Shown here piece after piece: positions 21,613 to 30,525 of a stretch of DNA of 30,618 bases. The notes beneath the pieces are model-generated. The model saw only the letters and a program-made list of their open reading frames with translations. It made no database searches and was not told the DNA's origin. The first letter of the stretch is position 1; every line of letters starts with the position of its first letter. The stretch is from Ceraceosorus guamensis (lineage: Eukaryota > Basidiomycota > Exobasidiomycetes > Ceraceosorales > Ceraceosoraceae). Location of the stretch: contig NW_020290139.1 of the NCBI RefSeq assembly GCF_003144195.1, forward strand, positions 1 to 30,618, read 5' to 3'. A program made the position numbers and the translations under genes.

Positions 21613-22324
21613 CTTGTCTCCTCATCACCTATACATCACACGTCGCGCTAGCGATGAGATTCCGTGTATTCCTGCGAGCCGACTCGAAATGCTCTTGCTG
21701 TCAGGCTATACGCGTACGTCTGTCAGTGCCGCCGCTCAAAGTCACTCGTTGATGCATCGAGCGCGAAGATTGAGCGCGAACATGGCGTGTCTTGCAAGTT
21801 TATCGGCTCATATCGACTGCGCAGCAGCAGTGCATCGCATTTGAAGCCTCTGCAGCATGCATCATCTCTGTTCTCGGGACAAGTCCGCGCTGAACGGAAC
21901 TTTGCGCGTGTACGCACGAAAAGTCCCGTCTGCGAGGTTGTCGACTCGGTATACATACGCGAGTGTAGCCATGCATGTAGCAGCAAGCAGTCACCAAGTC
22001 GACTTTGAATCGAGCGGCGATCGTATGCCGCCACCTGACTTTCTGCGGGCTTGCTGTCGCGAGTCGTGAGAGTGGGGAGGGGAGTGCATGCAGCATGGGC
22101 TCACTGCCGCGCACGGCTGCACCCTTCAACGCTGCGCCTTCTTGCATGCAGCAACTCTATGCAGGCACCAGGTAGGCGTCTTGACGCGTTGGCCCGCGCG
22201 CCCAAGAAGTCACGAGTGCAAGTGCGGGTGATGGCAGGGGGGGCAGAGTCGTGAGTCGCTCATCTTGACTGACCGCGTATGAGAGAGATCGGAGGTTTGC
22301 ACTGCACGTACGTAGCACGCCCGC

Positions 22325-22340
22325 TGCATGCATGCATGCA
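22325..22340. repeat. Perfect (TGCA)4 palindrome
   Basis: Four tandem TGCA units, the longest of many TGCATGCA palindromes in this window, located 0.65 kb upstream of the first secreted-protein gene. Confidence 0.85.
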
Positions 22341-22657
22341 TCGTGAGTTGTGTAGGCGCCGCCGAGACGGGGATTTTCTTTTTGCGTCTATACTGTGACT
22401 ACACCTTACATACCCGCGCAAAGTTGGAACGATGCGCTGCCGCGCCGAAAAGCACACACGTCCACATTGAAGCACGCTACAGGATGCATATGTGCGTTGG
22501 CGTTCGGCAAGCACCAGTACGTGACTAGTGGTCGTAGGAACGTCGTACTCCTACAGGGCCGCCGGAACGCTCTGTTGACACCCGAAGCGGAGAACGGAGG
22601 GATAATCGTGACAAATGGCCCGGAGCATTCATGCCGCCGGGCGTCAGCGCGAGCCAG

Positions 22658-22670
22658 TCACGAGTCGTGA
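22658..22670. repeat. Palindrome TCACGAGTCGTGA
   Basis: Perfect 6+1+6 palindrome; the most complete version of the recurring intergenic motif. It is 330 bases upstream of the first secreted-protein start. Confidence 0.75.
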
Positions 22671-22864
22671 GTCACTCTTGACTGGCAGCTCGACACCAGA
22701 AGACCACGATCAGCGCTGAAGTGAAAAAGGTACTTAAAGGGGTCGTTCTGCTTCAACAAAGCACCCATCCGCCCTCATCCAACGGTCATTCTTCTTCGCT
22801 CATCGCCTTGTGCAAACTTTTTCTTTTCTTTTTTCACTTCTTTCACAAACTTCTCCAGACCTCG

Positions 22865-22884
22865 ATCGTGCTGCTGGCAGCTCG
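22865..22884 (+). promoter_or_regulatory. 20-nt element shared by both secreted-protein genes
   Basis: ATCGTGCTGCTGGCAGCTCG here matches 25001..25020 upstream of the paralogue with one mismatch. It sits 100-120 bases before the ATG in both and follows a pyrimidine-rich stretch. It is either a conserved 5' leader segment or a control site. Confidence 0.55.
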
Positions 22885-22983
22885 TATCTTGCTCTCGAAA
22901 CCTTTTTAAGTCCTTGCTTTCGCACTGCAACTTGCCTTCGCGCAATTTTCCACCAGAACACACCTTGGCCACATCCCGTCACC

Positions 22984-23477
22984 ATGCGCTTCTTCCTCAT
23001 TGCTCAACTCGCACTCTGCATCGCTGCGCTTGCCGTAGCCGCGGCTCCGATTCCTTATGGACAGATCGACGAACTCGTCCGCCGCGTCAACGTCAAGGTC
23101 GAGCCCAACGTGGGCAAGAAGAATGCAGCAACAGCGCAGGCCTGTGTGGAGGCGTACTGCAAGAACAATGTCCCTTCGGCCGACTCGGCCACGGTGAGTT
23201 GCAAGCGTGTCGTTGCACAGTGACTGCATCCGCTCATGTCGACTTTTCACTGTGACCACAGGTGTTTGACAACCTCCACAAGAGTCCATCAGACAGCACC
23301 CCGCACTACACGACGTCCGTCAAGGATGCCAGCGGCAACTACATCAACGGCTTCGCACCCGGCACTACGCCCGACAATGGCCAAAAGGCGCCCATGCACC
23401 ACGTCGACGCAAGCGGCAACCCTACTCCGCAACAGCAATCAGTCATGAATGCGAACGGAGGAAAGTTCCCCATTTGA
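22984..23477 (+). CDS. Small secreted protein, paralogue A
   Basis: Exons 22984..23193 and 23262..23477 (GTGAGT donor, CACAG acceptor) encode 141 residues. Residues 1-20 form a classical signal peptide with likely cleavage around Ala20-Ala21. A dibasic Arg33-Arg34 follows in IDELVRR, a possible Kex2 site. The mature part has two Cys in CVEAYC (54 and 59), then SPSDSTPHYTTSVKD, YINGFAPGTT, HHVD and the terminus NGGKFPI. The paralogue at 25140 shares all of these and an intron at the same place in phase 0. I recognise no named family. A secreted effector or cell-wall-associated peptide is possible from the small size, secretion signal and subtelomeric duplication, but this is inference. The start is the only ATG giving the signal peptide. 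Confidence 0.85.
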
Positions 23478-23845
23478 GGCAAAAGAAGAAGATTCCGAGC
23501 CGCTGGTGCCGTACCATTGCTTGATCTCAAGACAAAGAGGAATGTCCGCTGGCGTTTTGTCTGCAATCGATAGCTTGCATTGTGATCACGATCGCGCGCT
23601 CAAGCTCGCGCCACCTCTGACGAGCGGCTTGCTGTGTATCAATGACTCGAAAGCGTGTCGATCGAAGTAAGGGTCACCTGAGGTACACCTTTGAGTGCAA
23701 AATGATCAGCTTCTTGCGCGGTCACGGTAATCGATGGATATCCATGCAACGCCCAACTGAGTCACGCTTGCGCATTGTCGGGTCGGCGGATCATGCCCGA
23801 GGCTCCCGCACACGACGACAGCGGCTCGCTACCTGGGACAATGAT

Positions 23846-23857
23846 GGGTTAGGGTTA
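23846..23857 (+). repeat. Interstitial telomere-like repeat (2 units)
   Basis: GGGTTAGGGTTA, identical to the terminal telomere unit and in the same orientation, 6.7 kb from the chromosome end. Confidence 0.7.
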
Positions 23858-24872
23858 TTCACGCGAAGAGTCAAATGGTGGTAAAGGTCTTAGATTGCTC
23901 AGCTCTATGATATGGTCTCACGGGTGCAGAAATAGGGGGTGCGGCGCGTAGTCACGTGACCAACACCCTTCCTTTTTCAACGATGACTCTCTCCTCTTTG
24001 CATACGACTCGTGATGAGCAAAGCCTGCATGAGCAGCAGCTTTCAAAGGGCTGGATGTCGCTTGGCTAGCCGAACACTTGACTGCAGTGTCGGATGTTGT
24101 CTATTTAGGTATTTGCCCACGATGCTGCCATCTTGCAAATACGCGGCGCCGCACTTGTGCGGCATTTCACATTCGATCGCCCATCGGGAGACCGACGCCT
24201 GGCAGGCCAAGCGCGTATGACCGGCCACTTACAAACGGCTCCCGCTTTTGCATGGCTGCCCGGCTGATGCGCACACGAAGCTCACGATTCGTACACTACC
24301 TCTATAGCAGCCAACGATTACCGTCACTCTGCAAGAGATCGTGCTTAGGACGGTATGGGACGCCGCCGAAGTAGCGATCTCGGATGAGCGCAGCCTGCCC
24401 GAAAGGTGCCTAATATTCTCACGCAACAAGTGATCGCCCGCGGCCCCTTTTCAATTGCAACGATGCCACATCGCCCAACGCATTTCAGCAAGCGCAAGGC
24501 CTGGATACAGTCGGCGAAAGGAGATGGCGCTGCTCGAGCTTGGCATGCAGGTTCGATTGTGATCATACCCCTTGGCATTGGGACCAATTTTCCACAAATT
24601 TCGCTGGCCAGGCAAGAGCCAGAGACAGGGTCTTGGATTGGTGACCTCGTGCAGACCTCAATCGGGTCATGCGCTGGTGCTGCATCGCGGCTGAGGTTGG
24701 CGGCGCACCTGCATTAGCGCCGCTCTGGCGGGCAAGGCGCGGGCCTTCTGCTGCATTGAGCGGCCATCCGCTGCGAGGTGAACCGCCAAGCAAGATTATC
24801 GTGGTCCCAGCGCGATGGAAGAGTTGCCTCGCGAGAGCTTCTCAGCTCTCAAAGAAGCCAGCTCTCAAAAGG

Positions 24873-24880
24873 TATAAAAG
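24873..24880 (+). promoter_or_regulatory. TATA box of secreted-protein paralogue B
   Basis: TATAAAAG lies 267 bases before the ATG and just before a pyrimidine-rich stretch, a good match to a fungal TATA box. The transcript start is not visible from sequence, so a long 5' leader is implied. Confidence 0.55.
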
Positions 24881-25000
24881 AGCTGCTGACATCGAGCTGA
24901 AATCTGCGATACGACATCTCACCCTCAATTTGCTCTTCTCGTTCGGCATTTGCCAACTTTATTTTTTCTTCTTCTCTTTTGCTCTTCTCTCGAGATTCTC

Positions 25001-25020
25001 ATCGTGCTGCCGGCAGCTCG
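25001..25020 (+). promoter_or_regulatory. 20-nt element shared by both secreted-protein genes (copy B)
   Basis: ATCGTGCTGCCGGCAGCTCG, one mismatch from 22865..22884; 120-140 bases before the ATG of paralogue B. Confidence 0.55.
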
Positions 25021-25139
25021 AATAATCTCTCCCGATTTCAGCCGCTTGCTCGCTTCAAACGACCGTCTGCCCACAGCCACACATTCGCGATTACAACACC
25101 TTCCCCCACTTTCTCGAGACCAAGTAACAGCCGCGCAAG

Positions 25140-25752
25140 ATGCGTCTGCTTCTACTGCTCCAGGCCGCGCTCTGCGTATCTGCCGCTCTGGTGGCGGCCG
25201 CGCCCATCGGACGCATCGACGAGTTGATGCGACGCATTGAACTTACCGACATTACAACTGGACCTCAGGTAGGCAAGGATCCGAACAAGATCGCCGCCGC
25301 AAAACAATGCGTCAAGGATTACTGCGATACGCACGTGCCGGGCGCTGTGTCTGCCGAGGTGGGTGAAAAGTCTTTTTCTCGATTCCAATGTGAACCTATA
25401 ACCGGAGTACATCAGACTTAAAAGACACCCTTTTCCCGCACAGGTGACCATGGGGCCCCATCCTAGCCCTTCGGATCCCACCAAGCACATTACGACCAAC
25501 CTCAAGGACAAGAATGGCGAATTCATAAATGGCTTTATGCCGGGCACTACGACGCAGGCGCAGGCCGACGCTGATGGAGTCAAGAAGGAGGCGCAAAAAC
25601 AAGCAAAGAATCCTAATCGCGCGCCAAACCCCAATCCTCCCGCAAATCCTCCGGATCATCACGTCGACCCCACAACCAATGGACCTACCCCTCAAATGCA
25701 AAAGGTAATGGGAAAGAACGGCGGAAAATTCCCGATCCCCGCGCCGCCTTGA
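25140..25752 (+). CDS. Small secreted protein, paralogue B
   Basis: Exons 25140..25358 and 25444..25752 (GTGGGT donor, CACAG acceptor) encode 175 residues. The signal peptide is residues 1-20, with cleavage likely near Ala20-Ala21. IDELMRR at 27-32 repeats the dibasic site of paralogue A. Cys57 and Cys62 lie in CVKDYC. SPSDPTKHITTNLKD and FINGFMPGTT align closely with paralogue A. It then carries an extra Lys/Asn/Pro-rich linker of about 30 residues (NPNRAPNPNPPANPP) before HHVD and ends NGGKFPIPAPP. The intron is in the same position and phase as in paralogue A, so the two arose by duplication. Function is unknown; the linker is low in complexity and probably disordered. A strong TATA box suggests regulated or high expression. 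Confidence 0.86.
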
Positions 25753-27543
25753 GCTCGATGATCGTGGGGTAGAGGAGAGCGCGCGCGCGCGCGGGGAGGG
25801 GCTTGCAAGAATCGTCGAGATCGAAGCGTACGGCAGGCGAGCGACCGAAGCGCACGGCGTCTCGCCTGAGTTACGGGTGAATGCTGGCGGCTATTCTCGC
25901 TTGCTGTTCCAAGCGGGCTCTTGACGAGATCATGCGTGGCGGAGTGCGGACTTGTTTGTTACGAATGAGCTTGCGCGTGCACTTTACACTGCAATGTGAT
26001 CGTCGTTTTTCAAACGATTTCGAGATCATTCACCGTTGCTGACAGTATGAACTTCCCGGCATTCTGATGCAGAGGAGACCTTGTTCCACCCACATGAGAT
26101 GATGGATGCATCGTCATTCGGTGGTGAGTGTGTTTGCGGGTATGTTTACATCTCTTCGACATCAAGGAGGCGATCGATGCCTGCTGGATCTGAACACTGC
26201 AAGTGCAAGCCGTCTCTTTCATGAAACATGCCACGCAAAGCGTAACAGCAAATGCGCAGCTAGGATCCTCACCCAAAAGGCGCATTGACTTCCATCACCT
26301 CGTGTGTGTGACAGCGCTCTCTACGAACTACAACAGCCGAGGATGGCCGTGCAAAAGAAAGATGTAGAGGAGCTCTATCGCGGTGCGTTGTTTTCCCGAG
26401 TGCGAAAAAGGACCGCAACACGAAAAGCCGCGTGGTGTGGTGCCCGAAGAGGGTCGAGGGCGCGGCTGCTGCTTCCTAACCCCGACGCTTGGGATTTGAC
26501 GCGCGTGCCGAGATGCAGACATGCGCGCAGTGTGCTGATCTCGAGACGCTACGCAGCACCGGCGGAAGCCTCGACTCGACGCGGCCTTATTACTTGCATC
26601 GGCACGCGCGTCGGGAGATTGGGTGCTTGACAAACTCAAGGTCGGACACGCTAGCGACGGCGCATCTTGGAGGTACAAGGCGTGGAGAGTCAGTCTTGGC
26701 AGACTGTTCCGTCTCACTCACGACTCCCAGCGGCCCATTCGCAAAGGAGCACGGTCGGAAAGGTCTTGCGACAAGGACCGAGGCTATAGGCGAAGCTTGC
26801 AAACGTTTCACGCTAGACAGGTCCGCCAGCCCGCGACCGCAGACGGCCGGTCCGAGATGGCTGAGCAAAGCGAGTCTATACAAGCTCGCAAACACGAACT
26901 GCAGCCGCGCTATCGCAGCGTCTAGATGAGACTGGCTGATCATGGCCGAACGCGATCGACGAGTGGATGGATGCGAGAGGCGATTGATCAGCGCGCTCGG
27001 TTCGGGCATTTCCGCAGAGCAAACAAACGCTGCCACACGCAAAAAGCATCTGGACCTCGGATCCGAGTCGTCATTGCCTTGAGAGACGGTCTTCCGATGC
27101 CTTGACCATACAGAGCTCACCGCAAGTCTACAACTGGCAAAGACGATGCGAAGGTGAAAGATGATACTTTCTCCAACCGCGAACCAGACGGTACGCGCCG
27201 TCAAGGGATCTTTTCTCAACTTCCTAGTCCGTCTGCGATAATCTGCGACACTCAACATGACGAAGGCTATCGACGGGGTGTCAGCGCTGCGACGACTCAG
27301 CGCGTCGGCGGCAAGACGTCTGCGGCAGCAAAGCAAAGTTTCACGCTCTATGCGTCATCTATTGGTCTGGATAGAGGGGCCTACATGAAATCGTGGCGTT
27401 TGCATGTATGCCTGCGCGCGTGCGGCAGTGCGGCACCCGACACAGAGAGCCACACGGAACTTGCAATCCATACATTCAGATTTCGTTGTAGGCTTCCACG
27501 CCACCCCTCAATCCGATCGTATTCAGCAAGATCTGGCATCCCA
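25753..27543. other. Subtelomeric spacer, 1.8 kb
   Basis: No supported gene. The longest frame (minus, 27336..26590) is Arg/Ser-rich, has no recognisable domain and overlaps other equally open frames, as expected by chance in GC-rich DNA. A (GC)n run lies at its left end. Confidence 0.6.
25779..25793. repeat. (GC)7 alternating run
   Basis: Alternating GC run of 15 bases about 25 bases after the stop codon of paralogue B. Confidence 0.85.
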
Positions 27544-28716
27544 TTACCAGGGCACTTTGACGAGAGAGTGACTCTCGCGAGAGTTCTCCGGGCACTCTAC
27601 CCTGTCAAGACAGGTACCGAACAGCTTGTCCCACACGCGTGTCTGCTTGCCATAATTGCCCGAGCGTTTCCAACCTCGTCGATGGTGCAAGTCGTGATCC
27701 TCAATGACGAGCTCGAGGCCGAGGAAGGGAAGTAGACCGAAAGCTGCAGCTGGGGGAGTGCCGATGATGCGAACTCCAGAGTGACCACCTAATTCGATGA
27801 CCATGACGAAGATTCCGCACAGGAACCAGTCGTAGAAGTTCAGAGAGAGATGTGGAATGAAGCTCATGGTGTAGTAGGTTAGCATAGGTATGAGGGCAAT
27901 GTCGAATAGTTCTTGCTCGGCGTCTGCAAACAGACTTAGCATGGCGTTCGGATGTCGAGTCAAGTGATGAGTGCGATGAAAACGCCAAAGGAACCCTATC
28001 TCGTGCATGGCCCGATGATACCAATAGAACCAAAAGTCGAGAATGAGAGGATACGCAGCGATCTGGAAGGGGAGCATCCAGTGCACGCGCGGTTTCTGTC
28101 GTGAATCCCATGCCAGCATGCAGACCATAGCTGAACGAATCTCTGCCGTGTTGATGAGCGACATTGCAATCTTTCCCACCGAGTCGTCTGGAATGCCATC
28201 GCGCTTCTTTTGTCCATCCAAGAAACCGTGGCGATTGCCGAGCTCGCGGAAGAGCTGGATTGTGTTGATGGCTATCAGCTTAAATGCGGCACTGTAGAAA
28301 ACGAAGACAAGAAGCGGGTGTCCGGCTTGTTGAGTCCAAGCTGCAAAGAGAGCGTGGAGCGCAACAGGTGCAAAGGCTCGAGGGATCAACCATCTTGCCA
28401 GGTCCCGGCTTCGCATACGTGGAATCGGCTTTTCGCTCATCTTTGAGGGTTGCGAGGTCTGAACGATCGCATCTGAGTCGCTCAGCGATGCTTCGGCTTT
28501 GGCGGATGGAGGAAGTGGATACATGCCAAGCGTGCTGATGAGCCATGTGGACCAGGAGGGGGTGGCGCCAGAGGCGTGAGGCCAGCTCTCCTGCCAGTTG
28601 GTCTTGTAAGAGTGAGCGATAGCAAAGTTCATGGCGTTTCTGAGAGGTTGTTGGGATGGGAGACAGAAATGATGTGAGAGGGCGATCTTCGCGATCCGCC
28701 TTTTATCTGGCGTCAT
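27544..28716 (-). CDS. Fatty acid hydroxylase / sterol desaturase superfamily membrane protein
   Basis: A 390-residue, single-exon di-iron membrane oxidoreductase. The three His boxes of the superfamily are intact: HRAMH at 234-238, HRTHH at 247-251 and HDLHH at 341-345, with GHSG at 311-314. Hydrophobic segments lie near 115-155, 213-233, 272-290 and 298-335, consistent with an ER membrane enzyme with cytosolic His clusters. The superfamily includes C-4 and C-5 sterol oxidases and fatty acid or sphingolipid hydroxylases. I cannot name the substrate; the protein is not clearly ERG3 or ERG25. I chose the ATG at 28716. The frame is open upstream without another ATG nearby, so an extra 5' exon is possible. 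It points toward the secreted-protein genes, 1.8 kb from paralogue B. Confidence 0.9.
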   Translation of the reverse strand: MTPDKRRIAKIALSHHFCLPSQQPLRNAMNFAIAHSYKTNWQESWPHASGATPSWSTWLISTLGMYPLPPSAKAEASLSDSDAIVQTSQPSKMSEKPIPRMRSRDLARWLIPRAFAPVALHALFAAWTQQAGHPLLVFVFYSAAFKLIAINTIQLFRELGNRHGFLDGQKKRDGIPDDSVGKIAMSLINTAEIRSAMVCMLAWDSRQKPRVHWMLPFQIAAYPLILDFWFYWYHRAMHEIGFLWRFHRTHHLTRHPNAMLSLFADAEQELFDIALIPMLTYYTMSFIPHLSLNFYDWFLCGIFVMVIELGGHSGVRIIGTPPAAAFGLLPFLGLELVIEDHDLHHRRGWKRSGNYGKQTRVWDKLFGTCLDRVECPENSRESHSLVKVPW

Positions 28717-30036
28717 CAATACCTCCGGATCAGACACCAGTGCCTCGGGATCCACTCGGCATGACGAAATGATTGCCTCAGCACTCAGCGGATGAAAGCA
28801 GGCTGGGACAGCTTGCCAATTTGGCGCGCGTCCTGGGTCGGTCGATTCCGACCCTCGGGAGCTGAGTAAGCCAATTTAATTTGGGAGGTTGCGAAGATTC
28901 TGAGCAGAGCTCGGATGAAGGGCCTGCAAAGCGCCGAGCGGTGAGAGTTTCTGCAGTCCGATCTTGGACTCGCAAGAACAAGCAGACCGACTTTCTCCCA
29001 CCCAGAGCACCTCGTGGGCGCCGACGGTCTGTTCGATCTGGTGGGAATGTTGGCCGAGCCGCTAGGGCATCTGGTCCTCCGCCCTGGACGGGGCCTCCAC
29101 AAAAAAGGACTGCTCAGCAATTTGGCTGAGCGCTGCTCAGCAGAATGGTGATGTAGGTGCGAAAGACGGCTCTTTCACGCTGCTGGACAGCCACGCGTCA
29201 CCGAGATGGGTGAATGGAACGTCTCTATGCAGCAAGATCTTGAATATCGTGTACAACATGCGCTGACGTGATGCTTTTCTGAAGTGACAAGACTGTGTAA
29301 GGACCTGCATGCGTCGGTACCACTGGGGGCTTGATCCAGGCTTGGCGCGCTTGGACGCGCTTGGAAAATCCCGCGCGGTGATGCGCCGAGGCACGAGACG
29401 CGCGGCGCCCGAGCGCGCGCAGAACACCCTAGCACTCACGACTGCTTGAACTTGAGTGTGAGTGAAAGCCGACGGAGGTCACTTGCATACGTCCGAAGTC
29501 GTCTGCCGAACTCACTGAGTGAAGATGAGTGGATGGCCAGAGTCGAGCAACTTGCGCTTGAAAATCATGTGAGGTAACTGCAGTGTGACCTGGAAAGAAG
29601 ACACAGGCTGCGGTGCATGTCATTGTGTGCTCCGATCGAGATCTTGAAGTTCGCTAAAGCGAGTCAGTGTATATCCGTATTCAAGCAGGCACTGTCCGCG
29701 GTCTGGATATCTCCGAGCACGCAATGATTGGGCATGCAATGTGGGACGGAAGCATGAAACCAGAAAAGCACAAAGACGAGGCGGGTACGCACGCATAGCA
29801 ATCTGCGTTTGATGACCAGCACGACTTTGCGCGTCATACGAAACATAAGTGGGTGTCGCGGCCTAGGTCAGAGCGAATGGAGATAACCTCAAGTCCCGCA
29901 TCTACATATTCACGACCGAGTTCAGCAATGATCCGCTTCGCTGGGCGCTGTGCCGCGCGCCATCAGCTTTCCGGGCATCCGGTATCTCGGGCTTGCCGGT
30001 CACCAGACTAGAACACTATAAAGAGTCTTGCGAACC
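28717..30036. other. Subtelomeric spacer
   Basis: About 1.3 kb with no supported gene. Short frames on both strands show no recognised domain. It contains CTGCTCAGCA direct repeats around an inverted GCTGAGC near 29110-29143, and one ACTCACGACTG motif near 29434. TATAAAG lies at 30017, just before the transporter fragment. I could not find the earlier exons expected for that transporter. Confidence 0.55.
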
Positions 30037-30525
30037 AGAGCTGGTTGGCGATGGAATCAACGCTTACAAGCCATCCTGATCGCAGTAGTCACCGTCCTGT
30101 GCATACTATTTGTGCCCGAGACGGCGCATCCTGCCACGCTTCTCAAAACCGCTGGTGGCGATGGCTCAGCGACAAGTCGTTCTCAGAGATTTGGTCATTC
30201 TGCTCGCGACTTCCGGTCAGCTTTAAGCAAATCAATGGCCAAACCTTTCGTTTGGTTTTTCACGGAGCCAGTTGTCACTTTGATCTGTGTCGAGATATCT
30301 CTGCTCTACGGCATACTCTACTCTGCGTTCGAGGCCGTGCCTCTGGTCTTTGTTGGCAAGCGGTCATGGTCACAGGAGCCGACGGGTCTTTTCTTCCTGG
30401 CTCTACTCGTTGAGTTTTTCGCTGGCGGCGCCATCATCGTCATAGCTCAGGCGAGATTGTACGCCAGACTACAGCAAAGGGGCCAAGCAGTGACCCCTGA
30501 GCATCGTTTTCGCCAAGCTACATGG
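30037..30525 (+). pseudogene. MFS transporter fragment truncated by the telomere
   Basis: About 163 codons of open frame that look like the middle of a 12-segment major facilitator (DHA1-type) drug or polyamine transporter. It reads GWRWNQRLQAI, a membrane helix ending in the family's PET motif, a loop, then KPFVWFFTEPVVTL, a helix, YSAFEAVPLVF, and a further helix (LFFLALLVEFFAGGAIIVIA). This corresponds roughly to segments 6-8. An in-frame TAA at 30019 lies just upstream and AG acceptors occur at 30037-30040, so this could be an internal exon. No earlier exon was recognised. On the right the frame passes directly into the TTAGGG array, so the last third of the protein and the natural stop are gone. 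No frameshift is seen within the fragment. A functional protein is unlikely. Confidence 0.75.

Larger units (their letters stand above)
21613..22983. other. Intergenic spacer before the first secreted-protein gene
   Basis: About 1.37 kb with no convincing gene. It carries many TGCATGCA-type sites (about 21857, 22086, 22144, 22325) and TCACGAGT/GAGTCGTGAG motifs (about 22058, 22208, 22247, 22656). The last 250 bases become pyrimidine-rich and look like the promoter and 5' leader of the small secreted protein gene. TACTTAAAGG at 22731 could be a weak TATA-like element. Confidence 0.65.
23478..25139. other. Spacer between the two secreted-protein genes
   Basis: About 1.66 kb. I see no gene and no clear third copy of the secreted-protein family. 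It contains an interstitial telomere-like GGGTTAGGGTTA near 23846, one ACGACTCGTGA motif near 24005, and the promoter of paralogue B in its last 270 bases. Confidence 0.65.

Noticed and set aside
23642-23884. 80-codon plus-strand frame between the secreted-protein genes
   Set aside because: No signal peptide and none of the family motifs; considered as a third paralogue and dismissed.
26590-27336. 248-codon open frame on the minus strand in the subtelomeric spacer
   Set aside because: Arg/Ser-rich composition with no recognisable domain, and other frames over the same DNA are equally open. It is typical of chance frames in GC-rich DNA.
28717-28755. GTG-initiated extension of the hydroxylase
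   Set aside because: Non-ATG starts are rare in fungi, and an ATG at 28716 gives a complete superfamily protein.
28785-29120. 111-codon minus-strand frame upstream of the hydroxylase, considered as its first exon
   Set aside because: It is in a different frame, ends in a stop and has no clear donor leading into the hydroxylase.
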